Shown: positions 36,455-45,197 of the stretch, one piece after another | Layout of the letters: each line of letters starts with the position of its first letter | How positions within the stretch are numbered: the stretch's first letter is position 1 | Source of the DNA: Caulobacter sp. Root1455 | GTDB taxonomy: Bacteria > Pseudomonadota > Alphaproteobacteria > Caulobacterales > Caulobacteraceae | Length of the DNA: 64,000 nt | Direction of reading: 5' to 3' | Assembly (NCBI RefSeq): GCF_001426905.1 | Contig: NZ_LMFQ01000010.1 | Span: 1 to 64,000, forward strand | Position numbers and translations under genes: made by a program | Notes under the pieces: generated by a model | Databases searched by the model: none | What the model was told of the DNA's origin: nothing | The model's input: the letters and a program-made list of their open reading frames with translations, nothing else

Positions 36455-37480
36455 CTAGCTGGGCATGACGCAACGGGGGTCGCTGCAGGCTTTGGCGAAG
36501 CCCTCCGGCTTGTGCCCGTCCTCCATCCAACGCGACCAGGCCCCCTCGAAGGCCCTGGGGTCTCTGTCTGCGTCGATCCACGCCGCGCGTGCATCCTCCC
36601 ATCCTCGCTGAGCCGTATCGGCCCCACGTCGCTCCCTGGCCGCCTCGACAACGAACGCGCGGTCCACGAAATGAACGGCTGGGCTGCCATCGGCAGTCGT
36701 CGTTTCCCGCATCGCGTAGCGGGGAAGCTCATCGGACCGACACATCTCGCGGATCCGGAACGTGAACTTCTTGAACGGCGACTCCGAGCCCGTTTTTTCA
36801 TAAAGGGTCGACATCTTGGAAACCCAGCCGGCCTTTTGGTTGCCGGCATGCTTACGGGCCACGCGATAGATCGCGCGCTCAATGCCGCCGGTCAGCAGGA
36901 AATACTCCCGGTCCAGCGTCAGGATGTTGCCGCTCATGATGCCGTCCAGGAGCCAGTCAGGGATCCGAAGGGTCAGCGTCTTCAACTGCTCGGGATTGTC
37001 GTCAGACTCCCCTTCACCCTCGATGTCGCCCAGATAGTGGAAGGCGGTATAGCGCCGCTTGCCGGCCCGGATGTTGGTCTCGACTTCCGTGGTCCGCAGG
37101 CGCCGGATAGCCCGTAAAAGCTCGATGTAGTCCTGCCCGCTCGTCCCGCGCGCGATGCCTTTCAGTAGCTCATACGGCGTTGTGTGGATGATCGGGCGGA
37201 TGTCGTTTTCGCGGTTATCGCGCTGCTGCACGATCCGCGAAATGCACCAGATCAGGATGTCCGCATCCCAGATCGTCGCCATGCCGTGGGTCGGGTTGGC
37301 GGTCACCTTGATGTAGAGCTTGCCGTCCGGGGTGTTGTACTGGATCGGCTTGTTGCGCTTGCGCTTGGAGATCGAGAAGAACGGCCGCTCCATCATCTCC
37401 GCGCTGTCCTTGGGCGCGTAGTCAATCAGGTCGTTGATGAAGAAATCCCGCACCGGGTGCGGGTCGTTGCGCGTGCTCAT
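36455..37480 (-). CDS. repA: Plasmid replication initiator RepA (RPA family)
   Basis: The 341-residue protein matches the RPA-type initiators of alphaproteobacterial plasmids: DFFINDLIDYAPKDSAEMMERPFFSISKRKR near the N-terminus, then IWDADILIWCISRIV, TPYELLKGIARGTSGQDYIELLRAIRRL and DREYFLLTGGIERAIYRVARKH, predicted winged-helix segments. It should bind the 13 iterons that begin just beyond its stop codon. Its start overlaps the RHH gene stop by ATGA, so both are expressed together from the promoter near 37740. A C-terminal Arg/Asp-rich tail is probably flexible. Confidence 0.92.
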   Translation of the reverse strand: MSTRNDPHPVRDFFINDLIDYAPKDSAEMMERPFFSISKRKRNKPIQYNTPDGKLYIKVTANPTHGMATIWDADILIWCISRIVQQRDNRENDIRPIIHTTPYELLKGIARGTSGQDYIELLRAIRRLRTTEVETNIRAGKRRYTAFHYLGDIEGEGESDDNPEQLKTLTLRIPDWLLDGIMSGNILTLDREYFLLTGGIERAIYRVARKHAGNQKAGWVSKMSTLYEKTGSESPFKKFTFRIREMCRSDELPRYAMRETTTADGSPAVHFVDRAFVVEAARERRGADTAQRGWEDARAAWIDADRDPRAFEGAWSRWMEDGHKPEGFAKACSDPRCVMPS

Positions 37481-37704
37481 CGCTCACCCATCGGAGGCTT
37501 GCCGGCGGCGACGAACAGAAGGTCCAGGCCTTCACCGATCAACGCCTGAACGGTGACACCCCGTTCGACGGCCAGCATTTTCACGCGGCGCTGCATCTCG
37601 GCCGAAAAGTAGCCTGCGACCATGCTCTTGCCGACCCGCGCCTTAGGCACGAACCCGGACAGCGACCCCTCGGTGACGCTCTGTGATGCCGTCGGTCGAG
37701 CCAT
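37477..37704 (-). CDS. Ribbon-helix-helix protein, repA co-gene
   Basis: The 75-residue protein has a basic N-terminus and an RHH-like core VAGYFSAEMQRRVKMLAVERGVTVQALIGEGLDLLF. It is translationally coupled to repA. Such proteins repress their own operon or help partition. A perfect palindrome, TCCACATGTGGA, lies 34 bp upstream of its start and is the probable operator. It could set plasmid copy number through repA. Confidence 0.8.
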   Translation of the reverse strand: MARPTASQSVTEGSLSGFVPKARVGKSMVAGYFSAEMQRRVKMLAVERGVTVQALIGEGLDLLFVAAGKPPMGER

Positions 37705-37737
37705 CTCATCTCCGAGAATCGGTCAGTTAAATCCGTG

Positions 37738-37749
37738 TCCACATGTGGA
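37738..37749. promoter_or_regulatory. Palindromic operator of the RHH-repA operon
   Basis: TCCACATGTGGA is a perfect 12-bp palindrome located 34 bp upstream of the RHH start codon, in the divergent region between repA and virB. The RHH protein is the likely binder (inference). Confidence 0.5.
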
Positions 37750-37918
37750 GTTTGGGCAAGGTCGGTGACGAAGTCCACCTCAAACCCTCCAGGGCCCCCC
37801 GCTTAAAAAAAGCCAATGGCTCTGCTTGCCTTCACTCGCAAACGCTACGCAAGGTGGAGTGGCTCGTTCCAGCGGCTCCATCCCTGATGGCGCTACTTGA
37901 GCGTCACCGTGTCTTTCC

Positions 37919-37946
37919 ATGTCGCATTTATTTCCTTATGCGACAT
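37919..37946. promoter_or_regulatory. Inverted repeat upstream of the virB operon, site 1
   Basis: ATGTCGCAT and ATGCGACAT are perfect 9-bp arms separated by 10 bp. It lies 138 bp upstream of the virB1 start in the repA/virB divergent region. It may be a repressor site or a hairpin in the leader. Confidence 0.55.
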
Positions 37947-37997
37947 TTCAAGTGAGCGTTTGATGAAGCGTCGCGTGTCCGCAGCCAAACAACCAAA

Positions 37998-38015
37998 CCT
38001 GACGTTCACGTCAGG
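37998..38015. promoter_or_regulatory. Palindrome upstream of the virB operon, site 2
   Basis: CCTGACGTTCACGTCAGG is a perfect 8+2+8 palindrome, 69 bp upstream of virB1. A dimeric regulator such as one of the XRE or MerR proteins of the plasmid could bind here to control transfer. Confidence 0.6.
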
Positions 38016-38083
38016 ATTGCGTGCCGCCGCCAGCGCAATTTCTGCATCCGCGAGTGTGGAATTGGGCCCGGCGAGTATGGCCC

Positions 38084-38728
38084 ATGGTTGACCTGGCCGC
38101 GCTGTTCGAGCTTGCCCAGCGCTGCGCGCCGACCATCGCTCCGATGACGATGGTCAGCATCGTTCAGGTCGAAAGTCGCGGAAATCCGCTCGCCATCAAT
38201 GTGAACCGCGCGCCGGATCCGCCCCCGGCCGGTAGTCGCGAACAAGCTATCGCCACGGCCGAACGGCTGATCGCACAAGGCCAAAACCTCGACCTGGGTT
38301 TGGCGCAGATCAACAGCAGGAACCTGGCCCCGCTCGGCCTGACGGTCGCCGACGCCTTTGAGCCCTGTAAAAACCTCGCGGCGTCCGCAACGCTCCTACA
38401 GGCCAACTACGTCGCGGCCGCCCGCCTCGCTCCCGCACAACAGGCGCTGAGGATGGCCTTCTCAGCCTACAACACCGGCAATCATCGGCGCGGGTTTCTC
38501 AACGGCTACGTAGCCAAGGTAGAGGCCGAGGCCATCAAGCTTTCGCCTGGCGCGATCAGCGGAGCCAGCGGGATAAAGCCAGCCCTGCCGCCTGCGCTGC
38601 AAGCGGCGGTCGAGGCCGCCGCTGAGAACATCGGCGGGGGCGAACAGACGGCGAGCAAACCATCGCTCGACGTCTTCGCCAGGGGCGCCTCGCGCACCAT
38701 CGTCGTCTTCGGCGGGGGCGGACAGTGA
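38084..38728 (+). CDS. virB1: VirB1 lytic transglycosylase
   Basis: The 214-residue protein has the SLT fold pattern with the catalytic Glu in VSIVQVESRGNPLAIN, the motif LDLGLAQINSRNL and AFSAYNTGNHRRGF. It opens the peptidoglycan for assembly of the type IV secretion channel. The start MVDLAALFELAQRCAP lacks a classical signal peptide, as in many VirB1 proteins of this type. It is the first gene of the transfer operon and is followed by a small non-VirB gene. Confidence 0.88.
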   Translation: MVDLAALFELAQRCAPTIAPMTMVSIVQVESRGNPLAINVNRAPDPPPAGSREQAIATAERLIAQGQNLDLGLAQINSRNLAPLGLTVADAFEPCKNLAASATLLQANYVAAARLAPAQQALRMAFSAYNTGNHRRGFLNGYVAKVEAEAIKLSPGAISGASGIKPALPPALQAAVEAAAENIGGGEQTASKPSLDVFARGASRTIVVFGGGGQ

Positions 38729-38808
38729 TCCTCCACGCCATCATCCGTAATGACCGCTGCCGTCCTCTCGACATATGTTGGGTTCCTCAGAAAGCTTGGG
38801 AACCCCGA

Positions 38809-39108
38809 ATGTCCGATCGGACGATCCGCGAACGACTTCTCACGAGCCTACGCCCGAGCGGCGGAGCAATCGTGGCCGTTCGGATCGTCGAGGCGAGTGA
38901 CGGCACATGGTCCATGTACGTCAAGCTTAGTTGGAAGGTCGGCGAACACTTGGTCGCCGTCTACCGCTCTGCTCAACCGAAGCGGTACAAATCTTTGTCC
39001 GCTGCGGTCGCCCATTGTCGCGCCGCCTATCAATACCGTGGCTCGATAATCCTCGAAACGGAGATACAGGAGCCCCTCCCCCATGATGAGCCCCCAAGCC
39101 ATCACTAA
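38809..39108 (+). CDS. Small hypothetical protein between virB1 and virB2
   Basis: The frame from ATG 38809 encodes 99 residues: MSDRTIRERLLTSLRPSGG, SWKVGEHLVAVYRSAQPKRYKSLSAA and a C-terminal basic/Pro tail. An upstream ATG at 38725 in the same frame overlaps virB1 by ATGA and would add 28 residues. It overlaps the 5' end of virB2. It has no membrane segment, so it is unlikely to be a channel part; it might be a regulator or accessory. I do not recognise the family. Confidence 0.55.
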   Translation: MSDRTIRERLLTSLRPSGGAIVAVRIVEASDGTWSMYVKLSWKVGEHLVAVYRSAQPKRYKSLSAAVAHCRAAYQYRGSIILETEIQEPLPHDEPPSHH

Positions 39109-39424
39109 GCCTGCCATTGCGCCGGCAACGCTTACGAACCGGCGCGCCGGCGCTGTCGCTTTGGCCGCGATTGTTTTGGCCTTTGGCCTGGTCGAGCCCG
39201 CCGCGGCTCAATCGGTCGGCGTCGAAACGCTTCTCCAGAACGTGGTCAACTTCTTCACCGGCAACACCACGCGGCTGCTAGCGATCCTGGCGGTGATCAT
39301 CATGGGCATCCTGGCGATGTTCGGCATCTTCGACTTCCGCCGGATGGCAATCGTCGTCGTTGGCATGGTCGTCGTATTTGGCGCCGCCCAGATCGTCAGC
39401 ATGGTCACGGGGAGCGGGGCCTAG
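39083..39424 (+). CDS. virB2: VirB2 pilin
   Basis: The 113-residue product has an N-terminal export signal ending in LVEPAAAQ and two hydrophobic helices (LLAILAVIIMGILAMFGIF and MAIVVVGMVVVFGAAQIVSMV) separated by DFRR, the VirB2/TrbC pattern. It is processed and assembled into the conjugative pilus. Its length before cleavage is normal for the family. Confidence 0.88.
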   Translation: MMSPQAITKPAIAPATLTNRRAGAVALAAIVLAFGLVEPAAAQSVGVETLLQNVVNFFTGNTTRLLAILAVIIMGILAMFGIFDFRRMAIVVVGMVVVFGAAQIVSMVTGSGA

Positions 39425-39483
39425 GCCCCGTTCGCCCGGCGCGCCGCCTTTGGGGGGCAGGTGCGCACCGAGCGGTCACGCTC

Positions 39484-39819
39484 ATGCAGGACGAATACAT
39501 TACAGAAGACACGCTGTTCCTGGCCTGCACGCGGCCGGCGATGGTGCTGGGCGTGCCGGTCGAAGCCATGGCGCTCAATGTCATGCTGAGCGGCACGATC
39601 TTCTTGGCCGCCAACAATCTGGCTTACCTGTCGGTGGGCGTCGCGCTGCACTTTCTGTTCCGCGCCGTGGTCAAGCACGACCACAACGCCTTTCGCGTCC
39701 TTCTCATGTGGCTCGAAACCAAGGGCCGGGCCCGAAATCGCGCCTGGTGGGGCGGCAGTTCGCACTCGCCCCTTCCTGTCGTGCGCCACTACTCCGGCAA
39801 GGATTTCCCCAATGGATAG
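39484..39819 (+). CDS. virB3: VirB3 membrane protein
   Basis: The 111-residue protein has TLFLACTRPAMVLGVPVEAMALNVMLSGTIFLA and a second hydrophobic stretch, the usual VirB3 arrangement. It is an inner-membrane part of the channel that pairs with the VirB4 ATPase. Its end overlaps the virB4 start by 8 bp. Confidence 0.88.
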   Translation: MQDEYITEDTLFLACTRPAMVLGVPVEAMALNVMLSGTIFLAANNLAYLSVGVALHFLFRAVVKHDHNAFRVLLMWLETKGRARNRAWWGGSSHSPLPVVRHYSGKDFPNG

Positions 39820-42214
39820 CGGCGCTGCAAAGCGAACAGGTCCAGCGTCTATCGCTGGCCCGATGGTCTTGAGGCGCGAACCTCAGCCCGGCGCCAATCT
39901 ACCCTATGCGCGCCACGTCTCTGACCATGTGGTCGCGCTCGACACCCGCGCGATGATGGTCTGCTTCAAGCTCGACGGAGCCTCGTTCGAAACCGCTGAC
40001 GTGCGAGATTTGAACGACTGGCACGCCAAGTTGAACAACGCCTGGCGCAACATCGCCGACGAGCGGCTGGCCATCTGGCACCATGTCGTGCGGCATGAAG
40101 ATCGAGGCTATCCCGAGGGCCAGTTCGCCTCCGACTTCGCCAGGGATCTCGACGCCGCCTATCGCGCCCGCGTGGGTGCAACTCGCCTCTTCACCAATGA
40201 CCTCTACATCACCCTGACCCTTCATCCGGGAAGAGATGTCGGCGACAAGCTGGGCGCCCTCCTCCACCGGCTGAGTGCGGGAAGTAAAGCTGGGCTCGAG
40301 GTCGATGAAGATGCGATCCGTCTGTTGGAAGACAAGGCTCGCGATCTCCTTCAGTACCTTGGTCGATACGGTGTCCGGCTCCTGGGCCTCTACGACCACA
40401 ACGGTCTGGCCTTCTCTGAGCCGATGGAACTGTTGCATCTGGTGCTCACCGGCCGGCGCCAACGCATCCCCCTGGTGCGCGGACACCTCGGCGCGGCAAT
40501 CTACACCGCGCGGGTGATCTTCGGGCGCGAGGCGCTCGAGATCAGAGAACCGGGCGACGAAAAATACGCAGGGATCTTCGGGGTCAAGGAGTACCCCGCG
40601 ACCACCCGGCCTGGCCTGTGGGACGGGCTGCTTCGCTCGCCCTATCCCTTCGTCGCCACTCAATCGTTCGCGTTCCTATCCAAGGCGTCTGCGCGCGCCG
40701 TCATGGAGCGAAAGCAGAACCTTTTAATCCGCTCCAACGACCGGGCCGCCTCTCAGGTGCAAGGTCTCGATGACGCGATCGACGATCTGGTGAGCAATCG
40801 CTTCGTCATGGGCGAGCACCAGTTCTCGCTCCTTGTCTATGGCGAGACGACCAAGGCCCTGGCCGACAACATGTCGGCCGCACGCGCAACCCTGGCGGAT
40901 TCAGGCCTGGTGGTCGCTCGTGAGGACCTTGCGCTTGAAGCGGCGTTCTGGTCGCAGTTCCCAGGCAATTTCGCCAAACGTTGCCGGCCGGCGGCGATCA
41001 ACTCGCGCAACTTCGCCGCCCTGGCCCCCTTCCACACCTACCCATCGGGCCAGGCTGCGGGAAACCATTGGGGCCCTGCCGTCGCGCTTCTCAGGACGTC
41101 GGCCAAGTCGCCATTTTACTTCAATTTCCACGTCGGCGACTTGGGCCACACCTTCATCTGCGGCCCATCGGGCTCGGGCAAGACGGTCGTTCAAAACTTC
41201 ATGCTCGCCCAGCTGGAGAAGTTCGACGTGCAGCGGGTCTTCATCGACAAAGACCGGGGCGCTGAGATCTTCGTGCGGGCTTCGGGCGGCACCTACCTGA
41301 CTCTGAAAAACGGCGCGCCAACCGGCTTTGCCCCGTTTCGCGCCTTGGAGTTCACACCGCGAAACGTCGTCTTCCTCACCCAGCTCGTGCGTAAACTGGT
41401 GACGCCTGCTGATCGGGCTCTGACGGTCCAGGAGGAGCGCCTGATCAGCGACGGCGTCGCCTCGCTCGAACCCCTCGCCCCCAACCAGCGATCCCTTACC
41501 GCATTGCGCCAGCTCCTTGGTCAGCGGGACGCTGAAGGCATCGGCGCCCGGCTTGAACGCTGGACGCGCGCGGGACCGCTTGGCTGGGTGCTCGACGGCG
41601 ACGCCGATCAGGTCGGGCTCGACGCGAAATTGCTCGGCTTCGACATGACGGACTTCCTCGACAACGCCGAGGTCCGCACGCCGGTCATGATGTATCTCAT
41701 CCATCGGCTAGAAAGCCTGGTCGACGGGCGACGCTTGGTCGTCGATATCGACGAGTTCTGGAAGGCTCTGGGCGACGAGGCTTTCAGAAACCTCGCCCAG
41801 GACGGACTGAAAACCTACCGCAAGAAGAACGCCTTCATGGTGTTCGGCACGCAAAGTCCGGCCGACGTGCTCCGTTCTGAGATCGCCCACACTATCCTCG
41901 AGCAATGTCCGACGAAGATCTTCCTGCCTAATCCCTACGGCCAGGCGCGGGACTACGTGGACGGCTTTGGCCTCACCAACGAGGAGTTCCGGCTGATCCG
42001 CGAGGAGCTTTCGCCCGAGTCCCGGCGGTTCCTCGTCAAGCAAGGCCACAACTCGGTTGTCGTCGAACTGAACCTCGACGGTCTGGACGACGCCCTTTCG
42101 ATCCTCTCTGGCCGAACCGAGACCGTCGAGCTGCTCGACAGGATCCGCACGACGCACGGTGACGATCCAGTCGACTGGAGCCCAGCCTTTCAACAAGAAC
42201 GACGGAGATCCTGA
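39812..42214 (+). CDS. virB4: VirB4 ATPase
   Basis: The 800-residue protein has the CagE/TrbE/VirB N-terminal domain and an ATPase domain with Walker A in CGPSGSGKTVVQNF, Walker B in LVVDIDEFWKAL and the sensor region FGTQSPADVLRS. It drives assembly of pilus and substrate export at the inner membrane. The chain is of normal length. Its stop overlaps the virB5 start by ATGA. Confidence 0.94.
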   Translation: MDSGAAKRTGPASIAGPMVLRREPQPGANLPYARHVSDHVVALDTRAMMVCFKLDGASFETADVRDLNDWHAKLNNAWRNIADERLAIWHHVVRHEDRGYPEGQFASDFARDLDAAYRARVGATRLFTNDLYITLTLHPGRDVGDKLGALLHRLSAGSKAGLEVDEDAIRLLEDKARDLLQYLGRYGVRLLGLYDHNGLAFSEPMELLHLVLTGRRQRIPLVRGHLGAAIYTARVIFGREALEIREPGDEKYAGIFGVKEYPATTRPGLWDGLLRSPYPFVATQSFAFLSKASARAVMERKQNLLIRSNDRAASQVQGLDDAIDDLVSNRFVMGEHQFSLLVYGETTKALADNMSAARATLADSGLVVAREDLALEAAFWSQFPGNFAKRCRPAAINSRNFAALAPFHTYPSGQAAGNHWGPAVALLRTSAKSPFYFNFHVGDLGHTFICGPSGSGKTVVQNFMLAQLEKFDVQRVFIDKDRGAEIFVRASGGTYLTLKNGAPTGFAPFRALEFTPRNVVFLTQLVRKLVTPADRALTVQEERLISDGVASLEPLAPNQRSLTALRQLLGQRDAEGIGARLERWTRAGPLGWVLDGDADQVGLDAKLLGFDMTDFLDNAEVRTPVMMYLIHRLESLVDGRRLVVDIDEFWKALGDEAFRNLAQDGLKTYRKKNAFMVFGTQSPADVLRSEIAHTILEQCPTKIFLPNPYGQARDYVDGFGLTNEEFRLIREELSPESRRFLVKQGHNSVVVELNLDGLDDALSILSGRTETVELLDRIRTTHGDDPVDWSPAFQQERRRS

Positions 42215-42957
42215 TGAGAACGCGCTTTCTTCTACCCTTCGTCCTGGCTGCCGCGACGATCGCAGCGCCGGCCAGTGCTCAGATGGTCGTGACCGACCCC
42301 GGCGCTTACACGCGGATGCTTTCGCAGTTGAATCAGGCTCGCGCCCAGCTCGCCGAGTTGCAGACACAAGTCCGCCAGGGCGCGGAGATGGTCGATCAGG
42401 GCAAGCGCCTCTACGCCGGAATGACCGGGCTGACTAACGTCAACAGCTTGGGCGGCGTGCTGAACAACCCGGCGCTTCGCCGCTATCTGCCAGCTGAGGT
42501 TCAGGACACTGGAAAGCTCCTGAACGGAACGCTCACCGACATGGGCTCGATCGGATCGCGGGCGACCTCGATCCGCGACGCCAATCGACTGTTTACGCCG
42601 GCCACTGAGGGGTTGTCGCTCGCCCAACGCTACTACCAGGACGCCCTTGTCAAATCGGGCGACCGGGCGGCTCGCGACGTGGCGCTGGGCGAGAGCGCCT
42701 ACAAGGCCGCTGGGCAGCGCCAGGCTGGCCTGGATCAACTGCGCCTCGCGCTGAACACCGCGTCCACGCCGAAGGAGGTGATGGACCTGCAGGCCCGCAT
42801 CGCAGCCGAACAGGCGATGATCAACAACGACCAGATGCAACTCCAGGGCCTAGCAATGATACAGGACGCCGAGAAGCGCATGGCGGATCAGCGCGACCGG
42901 GAAGCAAGAGCCGCGCAGTACCAGCAGACAATGGCCGACTACAAAGGAGGCTTCTGA
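42214..42957 (+). CDS. virB5: VirB5 minor pilin
   Basis: The 247-residue protein has a signal peptide (MRTRFLLPFVLAAATIAAPASA) and long helices with LSQLNQARAQLAELQTQVRQG and LDLQARIAAEQAMINND-like segments typical of VirB5/TrbJ. It sits at the pilus tip and in cell contact. Its last codons overlap the next gene by a base. Confidence 0.88.
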   Translation: MRTRFLLPFVLAAATIAAPASAQMVVTDPGAYTRMLSQLNQARAQLAELQTQVRQGAEMVDQGKRLYAGMTGLTNVNSLGGVLNNPALRRYLPAEVQDTGKLLNGTLTDMGSIGSRATSIRDANRLFTPATEGLSLAQRYYQDALVKSGDRAARDVALGESAYKAAGQRQAGLDQLRLALNTASTPKEVMDLQARIAAEQAMINNDQMQLQGLAMIQDAEKRMADQRDREARAAQYQQTMADYKGGF

Positions 42958-43187
42958 TGCGGAAGCTTGCCATCCTGACCGCAACGGTGGCCTCCAGCGT
43001 TTTGGCAGGCTGTCAGCCTGCGCCGCGGTCCGTGTCGTATTTCGACGCCAATCCCTCCGAGCGGTCGGCCGTGCTGTCGAATTGCCAGACCGGAAGCCAT
43101 CGGGGAACTGAATGCAAGAACGCTCAGGCCTCCACGGAAAAGGCGAGCAAACTCAAGACGATGAACGACTACCGGCGCGGCTTCTAG
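42957..43187 (+). CDS. EexN-like lipoprotein (entry exclusion or VirB7-like)
   Basis: The 76-residue protein has a lipobox SVLAGC at residues 14-19, then SVSYFDANPSERSAVLSNCQTGSHRGTECKNAQAS. The order of an Asn-Pro-x-x-Arg segment and two later Cys residues matches EexN-type entry-exclusion lipoproteins, which block repeat uptake of the same plasmid. Genes of this type often lie behind virB5. A VirB7-like structural role is the alternative. Confidence 0.7.
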   Translation: MRKLAILTATVASSVLAGCQPAPRSVSYFDANPSERSAVLSNCQTGSHRGTECKNAQASTEKASKLKTMNDYRRGF

Positions 43188-43202
43188 GGCGGGGACGCAG
43201 AC

Positions 43203-44153
43203 ATGCCGGCACAAATATTCGGACCGTCCTACGACTACGTCGATACCCGGCTCGAGGCCGTGTTGCACGACGGTCTGAGCAACGTAATCGCCCACGTTGC
43301 CGGCCCGCTTCGCATCGCCCTCGTCCTCTACGTGGTGCTTTATGGCTGGGCCATCATCCGAGGGTCGATCACCGAACCGATCATGGACGGCGTGATCAGG
43401 CTCGTGAAGCTCTGCTTTATCTACACCATTGCGACGACAGTGGCTTACAACGCCTTCGTCACAACCCCGCTCTTTACAGACCTGCCCAATTGGTTGGCCG
43501 AGGCGATCAGCGGCAGTCCCACCCCTGGGGTTGGTGGTGCGTTCGACGGCTTCTTCAATCGCGGGGGATACCTCGCAACCAAGATTTTCTCGACAGCTTC
43601 GATGACCGACCCAGGCCCGTATGTGACCGGCGGCGCAGTGTGGATCGTCACCGCCCTTACCGCCGCGCTAGGCTTTGGAATCGTCATGCTTGCCAAGCTT
43701 GCTTTAGCGATCTTGGTCGCGCTTGGCCCGATTTTCATCGCCCTCCTTGTGTTCGAACAGTCCCGCCAGTTCTTCTACGGCTGGCTGAAGCAGAGCGTGA
43801 ACTATCTCGTCCTCTTCGCCCTGATCATCACCGTGTTTCAGCTCATTCTCGGCTTGGTCGAAGGCCAGTGGGCGAACATCGACGGACAGGCGGATCCTAC
43901 GGCCGGCGGCCTTTTGTTCATCGCGCTGTCTGCGTTGGGCATGATCTTCTTTCTGCAGACCCCAAATATCGCAGCTGGCATCGCGGGCGGCGCCGCAGCA
44001 GGCCTTGGCGATTTCGCCAATGCCGCCCGCGCCATGACCTCTGGCCAGCCCGTGAAATCCATTCCCACCGGCAACGGCGGGAACGGACGCGGCGGCGGCT
44101 CGGTCGCTCCATCCTCATCCGGCTCGTCCCGCAACGGCCATCCGCGCCGGTAG
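43203..44153 (+). CDS. virB6: VirB6 polytopic membrane protein
   Basis: The 316-residue protein has five or more membrane segments (for example IALVLYVVLYGWAIIRG, ALAILVALGPIFIALLVF and LVLFALIITVFQLILGLV) and the conserved GPIFIALLVFEQSRQFFYGWL motif. It is the inner-membrane platform of the channel. The tail is Gly/Ser-rich and probably cytoplasmic or periplasmic. Confidence 0.9.
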   Translation: MPAQIFGPSYDYVDTRLEAVLHDGLSNVIAHVAGPLRIALVLYVVLYGWAIIRGSITEPIMDGVIRLVKLCFIYTIATTVAYNAFVTTPLFTDLPNWLAEAISGSPTPGVGGAFDGFFNRGGYLATKIFSTASMTDPGPYVTGGAVWIVTALTAALGFGIVMLAKLALAILVALGPIFIALLVFEQSRQFFYGWLKQSVNYLVLFALIITVFQLILGLVEGQWANIDGQADPTAGGLLFIALSALGMIFFLQTPNIAAGIAGGAAAGLGDFANAARAMTSGQPVKSIPTGNGGNGRGGGSVAPSSSGSSRNGHPRR

Positions 44154-44178
44154 CCCCGCGTCATCTGGAGATCCGCGA

Positions 44179-44520
44179 ATGCTTCGTCCAATCGTCCTGA
44201 CGGCGTGCCTGATCGCTCTCAGCTCCCACTCGGCCGCTATTGCCGGCAAGCCCAAGTCCTGCAGCGGACATAGCCGCCGGCCGGCCAATCCCAACGGATC
44301 GGTCCTGCCGGGAACGACGGTTGCCGCGGTCACGGCTCCAATCGCCGCGCCCCCCACGCCCGGGCCAGATGGCCGCCCGGCCCGTGTCCCGGCGCCAAGC
44401 ACCATCGTTCCGTCGATATCCGGAACCTCGGTCCCGGCTCCCGCCAGGAAGGGCAGAACCAAGAAGGTCTCGGCCCTCGCGCCCGGCCAGTACCCCAGCT
44501 GCCAGGAGGTGCTGGGATGA
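44179..44520 (+). CDS. Small secreted Pro-rich protein between virB6 and virB8
   Basis: The 113-residue protein has a signal peptide (MLRPIVLTACLIALSSHSAAIA) and a Pro/Ala/Thr-rich mature part with a Cys near each end (KSCSGH, SCQEVLG). The gene holds the place usually filled by virB7, but no lipobox is evident. It overlaps virB8 by ATGA. It may help to stabilise VirB9 by disulfide exchange, which is only inference from position. Confidence 0.55.
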   Translation: MLRPIVLTACLIALSSHSAAIAGKPKSCSGHSRRPANPNGSVLPGTTVAAVTAPIAAPPTPGPDGRPARVPAPSTIVPSISGTSVPAPARKGRTKKVSALAPGQYPSCQEVLG

Positions 44521-45197
44521 CGGGCGTGGCGTCAAATGACCTCAAGGCCTATTTTGACGAGGCTCGGCGCTGGGATCAGGACCGTCTGAAGTCGGCGGAA
44601 CGGTCCAAGCGCGTGGCCTGGACCGTGGCCATCCTGGCGACCACCGTGGCGATCGCCGCCTCGACAGCTGTCGCGGCGCTCGCGCCCTTGAAGTCCGTCG
44701 AGCCCTACGTCGTTCGGGTGAACCAGACGACCGGCTCGGTTGACGTCATGACCGGCCTGACGGGCGAACGGGGCGTCACCTATAACGAAGCGGTCAGCAA
44801 ATCCTTCCTCGCCCAGTACGTCCGGGCTCGGGAGGGCTACCTCCCTCCGGCCGCGCAAGAAAACTTCCAGTTCGTCACGATCCTCTCGACCCCGGAGGAA
44901 CAACAGCGCTGGGCCGACCTCTATCGAGCGACCAATCCCCAGAGCCCACAGGTCGTCGTTGGCGCTGCTGGCTCGGCCACGGTCTTGATCCGCAACATCA
45001 CCTTCATCAACGACAAGGTCGCCAACGTCAGGTTCTCCAAGACGGTCCGCCTCGGCCAAGAGGTCAAGACCACCGACTGGATCGCCACCCTGACCTTTGC
45101 CTACACCAAGGCGCCGATGCTTGAGTCAGACCGCATCCGCAACCCGCTCGGGTTCCAGGTCGACAGCTATCGCGCCGACCCGGAGATTTCCCAATGA
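44517..45197 (+). CDS. virB8: VirB8 inner-membrane core protein
   Basis: The 226-residue protein has a short cytoplasmic N-terminus, a transmembrane helix (VAWTVAILATTVAIAASTAVAALA) and a periplasmic domain with VEPYVVRVNQTTGSVDV and a C-terminal NPLGFQVDSYRADPE. It links inner- and outer-membrane parts of the channel. The length is normal for the family. Confidence 0.93.
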   Translation: MTGVASNDLKAYFDEARRWDQDRLKSAERSKRVAWTVAILATTVAIAASTAVAALAPLKSVEPYVVRVNQTTGSVDVMTGLTGERGVTYNEAVSKSFLAQYVRAREGYLPPAAQENFQFVTILSTPEEQQRWADLYRATNPQSPQVVVGAAGSATVLIRNITFINDKVANVRFSKTVRLGQEVKTTDWIATLTFAYTKAPMLESDRIRNPLGFQVDSYRADPEISQ

